Part shown: in pieces, positions 1 to 5,244 of the stretch
Layout: each line of letters starts with the position of its first letter
Numbering within the stretch: position 1 is the first letter of the stretch
NCBI GenBank assembly: GCA_003508005.1
Contig: DNUE01000022.1
Location: 3,680 to 10,160, forward strand
Direction of reading: 5' to 3'
Length of the DNA stretch: 6,481 bases
Source of the DNA: Desulfobulbaceae bacterium
Lineage (GTDB): Bacteria > Desulfobacterota > Desulfobulbia > Desulfobulbales > Desulfobulbaceae
Translations under genes and position numbers: made by a program
The notes under the pieces: model-generated
Told to the model about the DNA's origin: nothing
What the model saw: only the letters and a program-made list of their open reading frames with translations
Database searches by the model: none

Positions 1-744
1 CTGGTCGTCGTCGCCGACCACGCAGAGGTTGCGGTGGCCGTCGGCGAGCAGGCGCAGCAGGGTGTATTGGGCGGTGTTGGTGTCCTGGTATTCATCCACC
101 ATCAGGTAACGGAAGCGCTGCCGGTATTTTTCCAGCACTGCGGGATGCTCTCGCAGCAGGCGCACGCCCAGCAGGATGAGATCGTCGAAATCAAGGGCGT
201 TGAAGGCCTTGAGGGCCCGCTGGTAGCGGGCATAAATACCGGCCAGGGCCGCCACCGCCGGATCCCCCTGGCCGGGGGTGATCTGATCGGCGCCGAGCAG
301 CCGGTTTTTGGCGTCGGAGATGAGCCACAACATGCGCTCTGCATCGAGCCGCTGCTCGCCGCCCAGTTCCTGGATCAGATCGCGCATCAGGCGCAGTTGA
401 TCGGCGCTGCCGTAAATGGAGAAGTTTTTCTTGTAGCCGAGACGTTCGATATCTTCCTTGAGCATGCGGACGCACAGGGCGTGGAAGGTGGCGATGGTCA
501 GGCCTTTGGTTCGGCGTCGGCCGGCCATGTCCTCCACGCGCTGGCGCATTTCGCGGGCGGCCTTGTTGGTGAAGGTCACGGCCAGAATCTGCTCCGGGGT
601 GACTTGGCAGGTCTCCAGCAGAAAGACGATGCGGGTGGTGATGACGCGGGTCTTGCCCGAGCCGGCGCCGGCCAGCAGCAGCAGCGGTCCGTCCGTGTGT
701 CGCACCGCTTCGATCTGTTGGGGGTTGAGCGAGGCAAGGTCCAT
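1..744 (-). CDS. Rep/UvrD-family superfamily 1A DNA helicase, N-terminal part (runs off left edge)
   Basis: ATP-dependent 3'-5' DNA helicase of the Rep/UvrD/PcrA group, acting in the cytoplasm in replication restart or repair. The 248 residues visible (start codon at 744-742) cover the first third of a protein usually 650-750 residues long. Visible motifs in order: Q motif LNPQQ (6-10), Walker A AGAGSGKT (25-32), motif Ia FTNKAAREM (58-66), TFHAL (86-90), Walker B VDEYQD (216-221) and the beginning of motif III, GDDDQ (244-248), where the window cuts it. The stretches AAREM, KNFSIY (107-112) and LDFDDLI (184-190) read more like Rep than UvrD as I remember those proteins, so Rep-like is preferred, but the diagnostic C-terminal half is missing. 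The ATG was chosen because the family starts a few residues before LNPQQ. Shine-Dalgarno match is poor. An in-frame TTG at 780-778 is a less likely start. Confidence 0.95.
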   Translation of the reverse strand, partial: MDLASLNPQQIEAVRHTDGPLLLLAGAGSGKTRVITTRIVFLLETCQVTPEQILAVTFTNKAAREMRQRVEDMAGRRRTKGLTIATFHALCVRMLKEDIERLGYKKNFSIYGSADQLRLMRDLIQELGGEQRLDAERMLWLISDAKNRLLGADQITPGQGDPAVAALAGIYARYQRALKAFNALDFDDLILLGVRLLREHPAVLEKYRQRFRYLMVDEYQDTNTAQYTLLRLLADGHRNLCVVGDDDQ

Positions 745-801
745 GGTGCCGAGATAATGGCTGGTTGGATCAATGGGCAACGGAGATAGGGCCGAGGGGG
801 G

Positions 802-830
802 AACATAGCACAGTGCATTGACCGGGACAA
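802..830 (-). promoter_or_regulatory. Putative sigma70 promoter for the helicase gene
   Basis: On the minus strand there is a -35-like TTGTCC (830-825), a 17-nt spacer, and a -10-like TATGTT (807-802) preceded by TGC, which gives an extended -10. Each hexamer matches consensus at 4 of 6 positions. Transcription would start near 795, leaving a leader of about 50 nt before the helicase ATG. Position and direction fit. The match is only moderate. Confidence 0.4.
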
Positions 831-877
831 GGGGGCGCCGGACGGCTTCCAGCCAGAATTTTGACCAATTTTCCCTC

Positions 878-906
878 TTGATTTCTGTGACGGGTTCGGT
901 TATGTT
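878..906 (+). promoter_or_regulatory. Putative promoter of the small ORF, divergent from the helicase
   Basis: TTGATT (878-883), a spacer of exactly 17 nt, and TATGTT (901-906); each hexamer matches the sigma70 consensus at 4 of 6. The -10 ends only six bases before the ATG at 913, so a start at the usual distance would fall on or next to that ATG and give a leaderless message. A second -35-like TTGACC at 861-866 has no -10 partner at the right spacing. Confidence 0.3.
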
Positions 907-912
907 CCGCGG

Positions 913-1029
913 ATGTTTAAAACCGCCGTTATCCTTTTCAGTATTCTTTGGGCTTCACTGTTGCTGGTCTCCTGGAGTGGTGGGGATCAGACCGTCGTGG
1001 CGCCCAAGGCCGAGTTTGTGGACCGCTAG
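913..1029 (+). CDS. Possible small single-pass membrane protein, 38 residues
   Basis: I do not recognise this protein. The frame starts MFKTAVILF and has a lysine (residue 3) followed by an uninterrupted hydrophobic run at about residues 4-20 (valine, isoleucine, leucine, phenylalanine, tryptophan). A short polar tail follows, from about 21 to 38, with charged residues near the end (K32, E34, D37, R38), stopping at TAG. This is the layout of a small inner-membrane protein or an uncleaved signal anchor; there is no cysteine for a lipobox. There is no recognisable Shine-Dalgarno sequence before the ATG. The possible promoter at 878-906 would make the transcript start at the ATG. It lies in an otherwise gene-free gap, divergent from the helicase and convergent with the radical SAM gene. 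It could be chance, since hydrophobic short frames arise easily; conservation would decide. Confidence 0.4.
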   Translation: MFKTAVILFSILWASLLLVSWSGGDQTVVAPKAEFVDR

Positions 1030-1071
1030 GGCGTCTTCGCCCTGCTTGTTCCCTTCTCCCAGTCTTACCCG

Positions 1072-1131
1072 CCGGCAGAGCCTTGGCGAGTGCCGGGTAC
1101 GTGTCTGCTTTGTAATCTTTAAAAATTTTTT
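1072..1131 (+). other. Hairpin plus A/T tract in the convergent intergenic region; possible terminator region
   Basis: CCGGCA (1072-1077) pairs with TGCCGG (1091-1096), closing a small loop with a minor inner stem. About 22 bases further on comes CTTT, then five A and six T (1121-1131). It sits between the end of the small ORF and the stop codon of the convergent radical SAM gene. The T tract is too far from the stem for a classical intrinsic terminator, so this is only a candidate end point for plus-strand transcription. Confidence 0.3.
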
Positions 1132-1138
1132 ATCCTCA

Positions 1139-2050
1139 TTAAAAACGGCAGCCCTGATGGCTGTTGCGGAGCGCCATTTCGTTTTCGATGGCGTTGAGCA
1201 CCTCCCATTTATCCAGGGACCAGAGGGGTGCCAGCAGCCGTTGGCGTGGCCCGTCGCCGGTGAGCCGGTGGATCAGGGTGGTCGCCGGCAGGCGTTCCAA
1301 GACATCCGCCACCAGTTGGATGTATGCGTCTCGCTGCAGAACGGGGACCTCCCCCCGGCGATACAGATCGCCTAAAGCCGTTCCTTCCAATATGTGCAGC
1401 AGGTGCAGTTTGACACCGTCCACCTGCAGGCGGGCCATTTCCGCAACCGTGTCCAGCATGTCGGCATGGCTCTCCCCGGGGAGGCCGAGAATCAGGTGCA
1501 CGCAGACCCGCAGGCCGCGCTCCTTGGCCGCCTGGTAGGCTGCCAGGAAGGCGGCGTAGTCGTGCCCGCGCCGCAGGCGGGCCAGAGTGCGATCGTGGCA
1601 GCTCTGCAGGCCCAATTCCAGCCAGAAATAGGTGCGCCGGTGATACTCGGCCAGCAGGTCGAGGACCGGCGGCGGCAGGCAGTCGGGGCGCGTGCCGACC
1701 GCCAGGCCGACCATCCCGGTGACGTCGAGGGCTTCGTCGTACCGGGCGCGCAGCAGTTCCGGTGCTCCCCAGGTGTTGGAAAAGGGTTGAAAATAGGCCA
1801 GAAAGTGCTTGGCCTTGTATTTGCGAAGCATGACTTCCTTGCCGGCCTCGAGTTGCTCCGCAATCGACAGGCTGCGGTCGATGCCGACCGCTCCGGAGCC
1901 GCCCGGATCGCAGAACAGGCAGCCCGATTCATGGCGGGTGCCGCCGCGATTGGGGCAGGAAAAGCCCGCATCCACGGAAATCTTGTGTACCCGTCCGCCG
2001 AAGCGTTGTTTGAGATGTGCGGAAAAGGAATGGTAAGGTTTTTCACTCAT
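1139..2050 (-). CDS. Radical SAM protein, YhcC/TIGR01212 family
   Basis: A 303-residue radical SAM enzyme of the family typified by E. coli YhcC. The family has no firmly established reaction, so none is assigned. Near the N-terminus, HKISVDAGFSCPNRGG leads into the iron-sulfur cluster ligands C32, C44 and C47. The spacing (C-x11-C-x2-C) is the atypical one of this family rather than the classical CxxxCxxC. Other family landmarks: GTRPD (119-123), WLELGLQS (143-150), HLILGLPGE (185-193) and HRLTGDGPR (261-269). The length is normal for the family. The frame stays open upstream to 2221, but the start at 2050 (MSEKPYHSF) is preferred because upstream codons cross a promoter and have no family-like sequence, and family members begin about 20-30 residues before the first cysteine. 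No good Shine-Dalgarno precedes the start. The gene is divergent from the response-regulator operon. Confidence 0.93.
   Translation of the reverse strand: MSEKPYHSFSAHLKQRFGGRVHKISVDAGFSCPNRGGTRHESGCLFCDPGGSGAVGIDRSLSIAEQLEAGKEVMLRKYKAKHFLAYFQPFSNTWGAPELLRARYDEALDVTGMVGLAVGTRPDCLPPPVLDLLAEYHRRTYFWLELGLQSCHDRTLARLRRGHDYAAFLAAYQAAKERGLRVCVHLILGLPGESHADMLDTVAEMARLQVDGVKLHLLHILEGTALGDLYRRGEVPVLQRDAYIQLVADVLERLPATTLIHRLTGDGPRQRLLAPLWSLDKWEVLNAIENEMALRNSHQGCRF
1141..1163 (-). terminator. Weak intrinsic terminator overlapping the 3' end of the radical SAM gene
   Basis: Read on the minus strand, CAGCC (1163-1159) and GGCTG (1153-1149) form a five-pair stem around a five-base loop. Three bases follow, then five T (1145-1141) that run into the TAA stop codon. 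The stem is short, so efficiency is uncertain; overlap of a terminator with the last codons is known in bacteria. Confidence 0.35.
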
Positions 2051-2056
2051 GGGCCG

Positions 2057-2085
2057 ACTATGACACGTTCCACCGGCGGTGACAA
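2057..2085 (-). promoter_or_regulatory. Putative promoter of the radical SAM gene
   Basis: On the minus strand, TTGTCA (2085-2080; 5 of 6 consensus) is followed by a 17-nt spacer and CATAGT (2062-2057; 4 of 6). The -10 lies six bases from the ATG at 2050, so a start at the usual distance would be at or within a base or two of the start codon. This fits the missing Shine-Dalgarno and suggests a leaderless message. Confidence 0.4.
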
Positions 2086-2115
2086 GCAGCCGGTCCTGGT
2101 CGCCGTGGTCCGGCA

Positions 2116-2143
2116 TTGAAATCACCTTGGGGCCTGCTATAAT
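2116..2143 (+). promoter_or_regulatory. Strong extended -10 promoter for the leader RNA and response-regulator operon
   Basis: TTGAAA (2116-2121; 5 of 6), a 16-nt spacer, and a perfect TATAAT (2138-2143) preceded by TG-C (2135-2137), the extended -10 element. This is the best promoter match in the window. The predicted start is about 2148-2151, some 190 nt before the response-regulator ATG. It lies back-to-back with the radical SAM promoter, the two being about 30 bp apart. Confidence 0.75.
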
Positions 2144-2149
2144 CTGCAG

Positions 2150-2313
2150 GCATTTCCGCATCAGACAACCTTGCCCTCCTGGGGCGTGACGGCGACACCG
2201 CCCGGGGCTGGTTTTCCACACTGCACGTCGGCTGGACTGAAAGGAATCTGCCTACACATATTTCGAATTGGATGGGGAGCAGGTCTGGCCGCTGTTGCGG
2301 GCAGTCCTTTTTT
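2150..2313 (+). ncRNA. Structured, terminated leader RNA (attenuator, riboswitch-like element or small RNA; family unknown)
   Basis: The span runs from the predicted start of the 2116-2143 promoter to the end of an intrinsic terminator, about 164 nt with no convincing short ORF. Pairings visible by eye: a long imperfect hairpin at 2167-2213 built from AACC/GGTT, GCCC/GGGC and GGGCG/CGCCC with small bulges; a six-pair closing helix TCAGAC (2161-2166) with GTCTGG (2283-2288), one pair being G-T; and GGACTG (2234-2239) complementary to CAGTCC (2302-2307). The last two compete with the arms of the terminator, which is the logic of an attenuator or riboswitch expression platform. I see no match to the c-di-GMP (GEMM) riboswitch motifs common in related bacteria, nor to 6S RNA or tRNA. 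The start is predicted, not measured. It could equally be a free-standing small RNA with occasional read-through. Confidence 0.5.
2281..2313 (+). terminator. Intrinsic terminator upstream of the response-regulator gene
   Basis: The stem AGG-t-CTG-g-CCGC / GCGG-g-CAG-t-CCT (arms 2281-2292 and 2297-2308) gives ten pairs with two single mismatches around the tetraloop TGTT. It is followed directly by five more T (2309-2313). This is the best terminator in the window. It lies inside the transcription unit, 12 nt before the Shine-Dalgarno of the next gene, which implies conditional read-through. Confidence 0.7.
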
Positions 2314-2338
2314 GCGCACTTTTCGAGGGAGATGTCCC

Positions 2339-2728
2339 ATGGCGAAATTGCTGATTGTCGATGATGAGCAGGATATCCGCTATCTGTATTCCTGTGAGCT
2401 GGAAGAGGCCGGTTATGAAGTCCGTACCGCCGGCTCCGGCAGCGAGGTGGCCGCCCGGCTGCAGGAGGAACAGTTCGATCTGGTTTTGCTGGACGTGCAG
2501 ATCGGCGGCGAGAATGGTCTCGAAATCCTGCAGAACATCATCGGCCGGCAGAAGGATCTGCCGGTTATTTTATGTACGGCCTTCAGCTGCTACAAGGAGG
2601 ATTTTTCCTCTTGGCTGGCCGATGGTTATGTAGTCAAAAGCTCCGATCTGACGGAATTGAAACAGGAGGTGGCACGGGTGCTGGCCAAGAAAGCGCAGAC
2701 GGGAAAAACCGCCGAGGGGGCCCAATGA
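2339..2728 (+). CDS. Single-domain response regulator (receiver only)
   Basis: A 129-residue CheY-like receiver with no output domain; phosphorylated by an unidentified histidine kinase, it would act through protein contact. The acidic pair D8-D9 (VDDE), phospho-acceptor D52 (LLDV), switch threonine T80 (CTAF), aromatic Y97 and conserved K100 are all present, so it should be phosphorylation-competent. After about residue 115 there is only a short basic, glycine/alanine-rich tail. The start at 2339 is fixed by a good Shine-Dalgarno, GAGGGAG (2325-2331), seven bases upstream, and by the usual MAKLLIVDDE beginning; the frame remains open to 2171, but that extension lies over the leader RNA and terminator. 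The stop TGA overlaps the next ATG (ATGA), indicating translational coupling with the sugar-nucleotide gene. No kinase gene is visible in the window. Confidence 0.95.
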   Translation: MAKLLIVDDEQDIRYLYSCELEEAGYEVRTAGSGSEVAARLQEEQFDLVLLDVQIGGENGLEILQNIIGRQKDLPVILCTAFSCYKEDFSSWLADGYVVKSSDLTELKQEVARVLAKKAQTGKTAEGAQ

Positions 2729-5244
2729 AGGCTGTCATCATGGCCGGCGGGTTCGGCACCCGCATGCAACCGTTGACCATCAATCTGCCCAAGCCCATGG
2801 TGCCGCTGCTCAATCGGCCCATCATGGCCCACATCACCGGTCTTTTGAAGCGCCACGGCATCTCCGAACTGGTGCTGTTGCTGTATCACCAGCCGGAGAT
2901 TATCAAGAACTATTTCGGTGACGGCAGTGAATTCGGCGTGCGTATCACCTATGTCACCCCGTTGGAGGATTTCGGTACGGCCGGGGCCGTCAAGGCGGCG
3001 GCGGAATATCTGCAGGAGCGCTTCCTGGTCATCAGCGGCGACCTGCTGACCGATTTCGATCTCTCCGCCGTGGTGCGGTTCCATGAACAGCAAAACGCTC
3101 TGGCGACCATTACCCTGACTACGGTGACGGATCCCCTGCAATTCGGCGTGGTCATCACCGATCGCGAAGGACGCATCACCAAGTTCCTGGAAAAACCGGG
3201 TTGGGGCGAGGTGTTTTCCGATACCATCAATACCGGCATTTATGTGCTCGAACCCGAGGTGCTGGATAGAATTCCAGAGGATACCAACCGTGACTGGTCG
3301 AAGGACATCTTTCCCGGCCTGCTGGCCGAAGGCGCCGCCCTCTACGGTTGCCGGCAAAGCGGCTATTGGGCGGATATCGGCAACACCGAGGCCTATCTCG
3401 AAACCTGCCGGGACATCTTTGCCGGTCGGGTAGCCGTCGAACTGGGGGACCCGGTTGCCGGCCGCGGCGGTGCCCGCGTCTTTCTCGGCGCCGACACCCT
3501 GGTGGCGGAGGAGCAGCTGGCGCGCATGGAAGGCATGGTGGTGGTGGGGGACAACACCCAAGTGGTCGGCGGCGCCCGGCTTAAGAACTGCATCATCGGC
3601 CGTAACTGCGTCATCGAGGATGAAGCGGAGTTGGTGGACTGCGTCCTGTGGGATAACGTCTATGTCAAGCCCGGCTGTCGACTGACCGGGGCCGTAGTGG
3701 GCAGCCGGGTGCGGCTGGGACGGGGAGTCACGGCGGAAGAAGGCACCGTCATCGGCGATGAAACGAACATCGGCGACGAGGTGCTGCTGCGCCAGCATGT
3801 CAAGATCTGGCCGGGCAAATCCATCGAAAACGGCTCTATTGTCTCCGCCAATCTCATCTGGGGCGACAAATGGCGCAAGACCCTTTTTGAAGGGGCGACG
3901 GTGCGAGGCCTGACCAATGTCGAGCTGTCTCCGGAATTCTGCGCCAAGCTCGGCGCGGCCTACGGCTCGACGCTGCCGCGCGGCTCCTTTATTCTGTCGG
4001 CGCGCGACGGCGTTCGGTCCTCGCGGATGCTGAAGCGCTCCTTTATCGGGGGACTGCTGTCGGCCGGCATTAACGTGCGCGATCTGAAGCAGTCCGCACT
4101 GCCCATGATGCGCTACAAGCTGAGCACCTTCGGCGAGGTTGGCGGGGTGCATTTCCGCCAAGCCGAGGACGACCCGGTGGCGACGGAAATCATTTTCTAC
4201 GATGCCGACGGTCTGGAATTGTCATCGTCCATGGCCAAGGGAATCGAACGGTTGTTTTTCAAGGAAAATTTTCGGCGAGTCCATTACGCCGAGCCGGGCG
4301 AAATCCGTGAATTGCCGCAACTGGCGGATTTTTACCGGGAGGGTTTCCTGCGGGCCCTGGATATGGACCGGTTGCGTCGTCAGGCGCCCAAGGTGGTGGT
4401 GGACCTGAATCATTCACCGGCCGGCGAGTTGCTGCCGGGCTTGCTCAACAGCCTGGGCTGCGAGGCCATCGAGCTCAATTCCAACGTCGATACCGGCACC
4501 ATCGGTCAGTCTCCCGAACGGGCGGCCCGGGCCATGGAGCAACTGGCCCGGATTGTCCCGACTCTGGAGATGACGGCGGGCTTCTGGCTGGGCCCCTCGG
4601 GTGAAGAACTGCGTGTCGTCGACGAAACCGGCGTGGTGCTGTCCCGGGTCGAGGCCCTTGCCGTGGTAGCGGCGCTGGCCTGCCGGACTGCCGGCGGCGG
4701 CAGCCTGGTCCTGCCGGTGGCGGCGCCGCGGGTAGTGGAAAGGGTGGCTCGTGAGTGGGGCGTTACCGTCAGGGTCACCAAGAACGATCCGCGAGCCTTG
4801 CTCGAAGTCGCCGCGGAACGGCAGGTGCTGTTGGCGGCCACCTTGGACGGTCGGTTTGCCTTTCCCGCTTTCCAGGCCCATTTCGATGGATTGTTTACGG
4901 CGGCGAAAATTCTGGAAATGCTGGCCGGCAGCGGCCAGACCCTGTCCGGCCTGCGTCGCAATCTGCCGGCGCGGGCCTATCGCCAGCAGCAGTTGCCCTG
5001 CCCCTGGGACCTGAAGGGCGGCCTGATGCGTAAGATGAGCGAACATTCCGTCGACCTCGAAGCCTCCTTCATCGATGGGGTGAAGGTTCATTTCGATGAA
5101 GACTGGGTACTGCTGCTGCCCGATCAATTCCGCCCCGTGGTGCATATCGTAGCCGACTGTGCGGATGCCGCGCGGGCCGACCGCCTGCTCGAAGAATATC
5201 GCGAGCGGGTGGATGGCTGGAAAAAGGAGTTGTTGCAGGCTTGA
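2725..5244 (+). CDS. NDP-sugar pyrophosphorylase (mannose-1-phosphate guanylyltransferase-like) fused to a degenerate phosphomannomutase/phosphoglucomutase module
   Basis: 839 residues. Residues 1-235 are a nucleotidyltransferase, expected to make an NDP-sugar from a sugar 1-phosphate and NTP: signature GGFGTRMQPLT..PKP (8-24), metal Asp D106 (SGD), EKP (156-158), NTGIYV (169-174) and YWADIG with D217. Residues about 245-382 look like left-handed beta-helix hexapeptide repeats. From about 384 to 825 the fold pattern is that of alpha-D-phosphohexomutase, with recognisable landmarks RDGVRSS (427-433), DGLFTAAKILEMLA (721-734) and DGVKVHF (784-790). However, the catalytic serine loop, metal loop, sugar loop and phosphate loop are all replaced, so mutase activity is unlikely. 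Databases commonly label such fusions GDP-mannose pyrophosphorylase/phosphomannomutase; the nucleotide and sugar are not settled by sequence. A GAGGGGG Shine-Dalgarno (2714-2720) precedes the ATG. It overlaps both neighbours, by ATGA upstream and TGATG downstream. Confidence 0.92.
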   Translation: MKAVIMAGGFGTRMQPLTINLPKPMVPLLNRPIMAHITGLLKRHGISELVLLLYHQPEIIKNYFGDGSEFGVRITYVTPLEDFGTAGAVKAAAEYLQERFLVISGDLLTDFDLSAVVRFHEQQNALATITLTTVTDPLQFGVVITDREGRITKFLEKPGWGEVFSDTINTGIYVLEPEVLDRIPEDTNRDWSKDIFPGLLAEGAALYGCRQSGYWADIGNTEAYLETCRDIFAGRVAVELGDPVAGRGGARVFLGADTLVAEEQLARMEGMVVVGDNTQVVGGARLKNCIIGRNCVIEDEAELVDCVLWDNVYVKPGCRLTGAVVGSRVRLGRGVTAEEGTVIGDETNIGDEVLLRQHVKIWPGKSIENGSIVSANLIWGDKWRKTLFEGATVRGLTNVELSPEFCAKLGAAYGSTLPRGSFILSARDGVRSSRMLKRSFIGGLLSAGINVRDLKQSALPMMRYKLSTFGEVGGVHFRQAEDDPVATEIIFYDADGLELSSSMAKGIERLFFKENFRRVHYAEPGEIRELPQLADFYREGFLRALDMDRLRRQAPKVVVDLNHSPAGELLPGLLNSLGCEAIELNSNVDTGTIGQSPERAARAMEQLARIVPTLEMTAGFWLGPSGEELRVVDETGVVLSRVEALAVVAALACRTAGGGSLVLPVAAPRVVERVAREWGVTVRVTKNDPRALLEVAAERQVLLAATLDGRFAFPAFQAHFDGLFTAAKILEMLAGSGQTLSGLRRNLPARAYRQQQLPCPWDLKGGLMRKMSEHSVDLEASFIDGVKVHFDEDWVLLLPDQFRPVVHIVADCADAARADRLLEEYRERVDGWKKELLQA

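Noticed and set aside
34..789. 251-codon plus-strand frame opposite the helicase
   Set aside because: No recognisable motif. The minus-strand frame carries the full ordered set of SF1 helicase motifs.
1394..2119. 241-codon plus-strand frame opposite the radical SAM gene
   Set aside because: No motif, and composition typical of an antisense shadow.
2051..2221. N-terminal extension of the radical SAM protein by 57 residues
   Set aside because: It crosses the divergent promoter region and has no family-like sequence; homologues start close to the first cysteine.
2150..2313. c-di-GMP (GEMM) riboswitch, 6S RNA or tRNA in the leader
   Set aside because: The GEMM core segments, the 6S closing-stem/bubble layout and a tRNA cloverleaf were looked for by eye and not found.
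2626..4161. 511-codon open frame on the minus strand, antisense to the pyrophosphorylase fusion
   Set aside because: Its product is rich in His, Gln, Gly and Ala with no family motif, as expected of the shadow of a GC-rich gene; the plus-strand frame has clear catalytic motifs.
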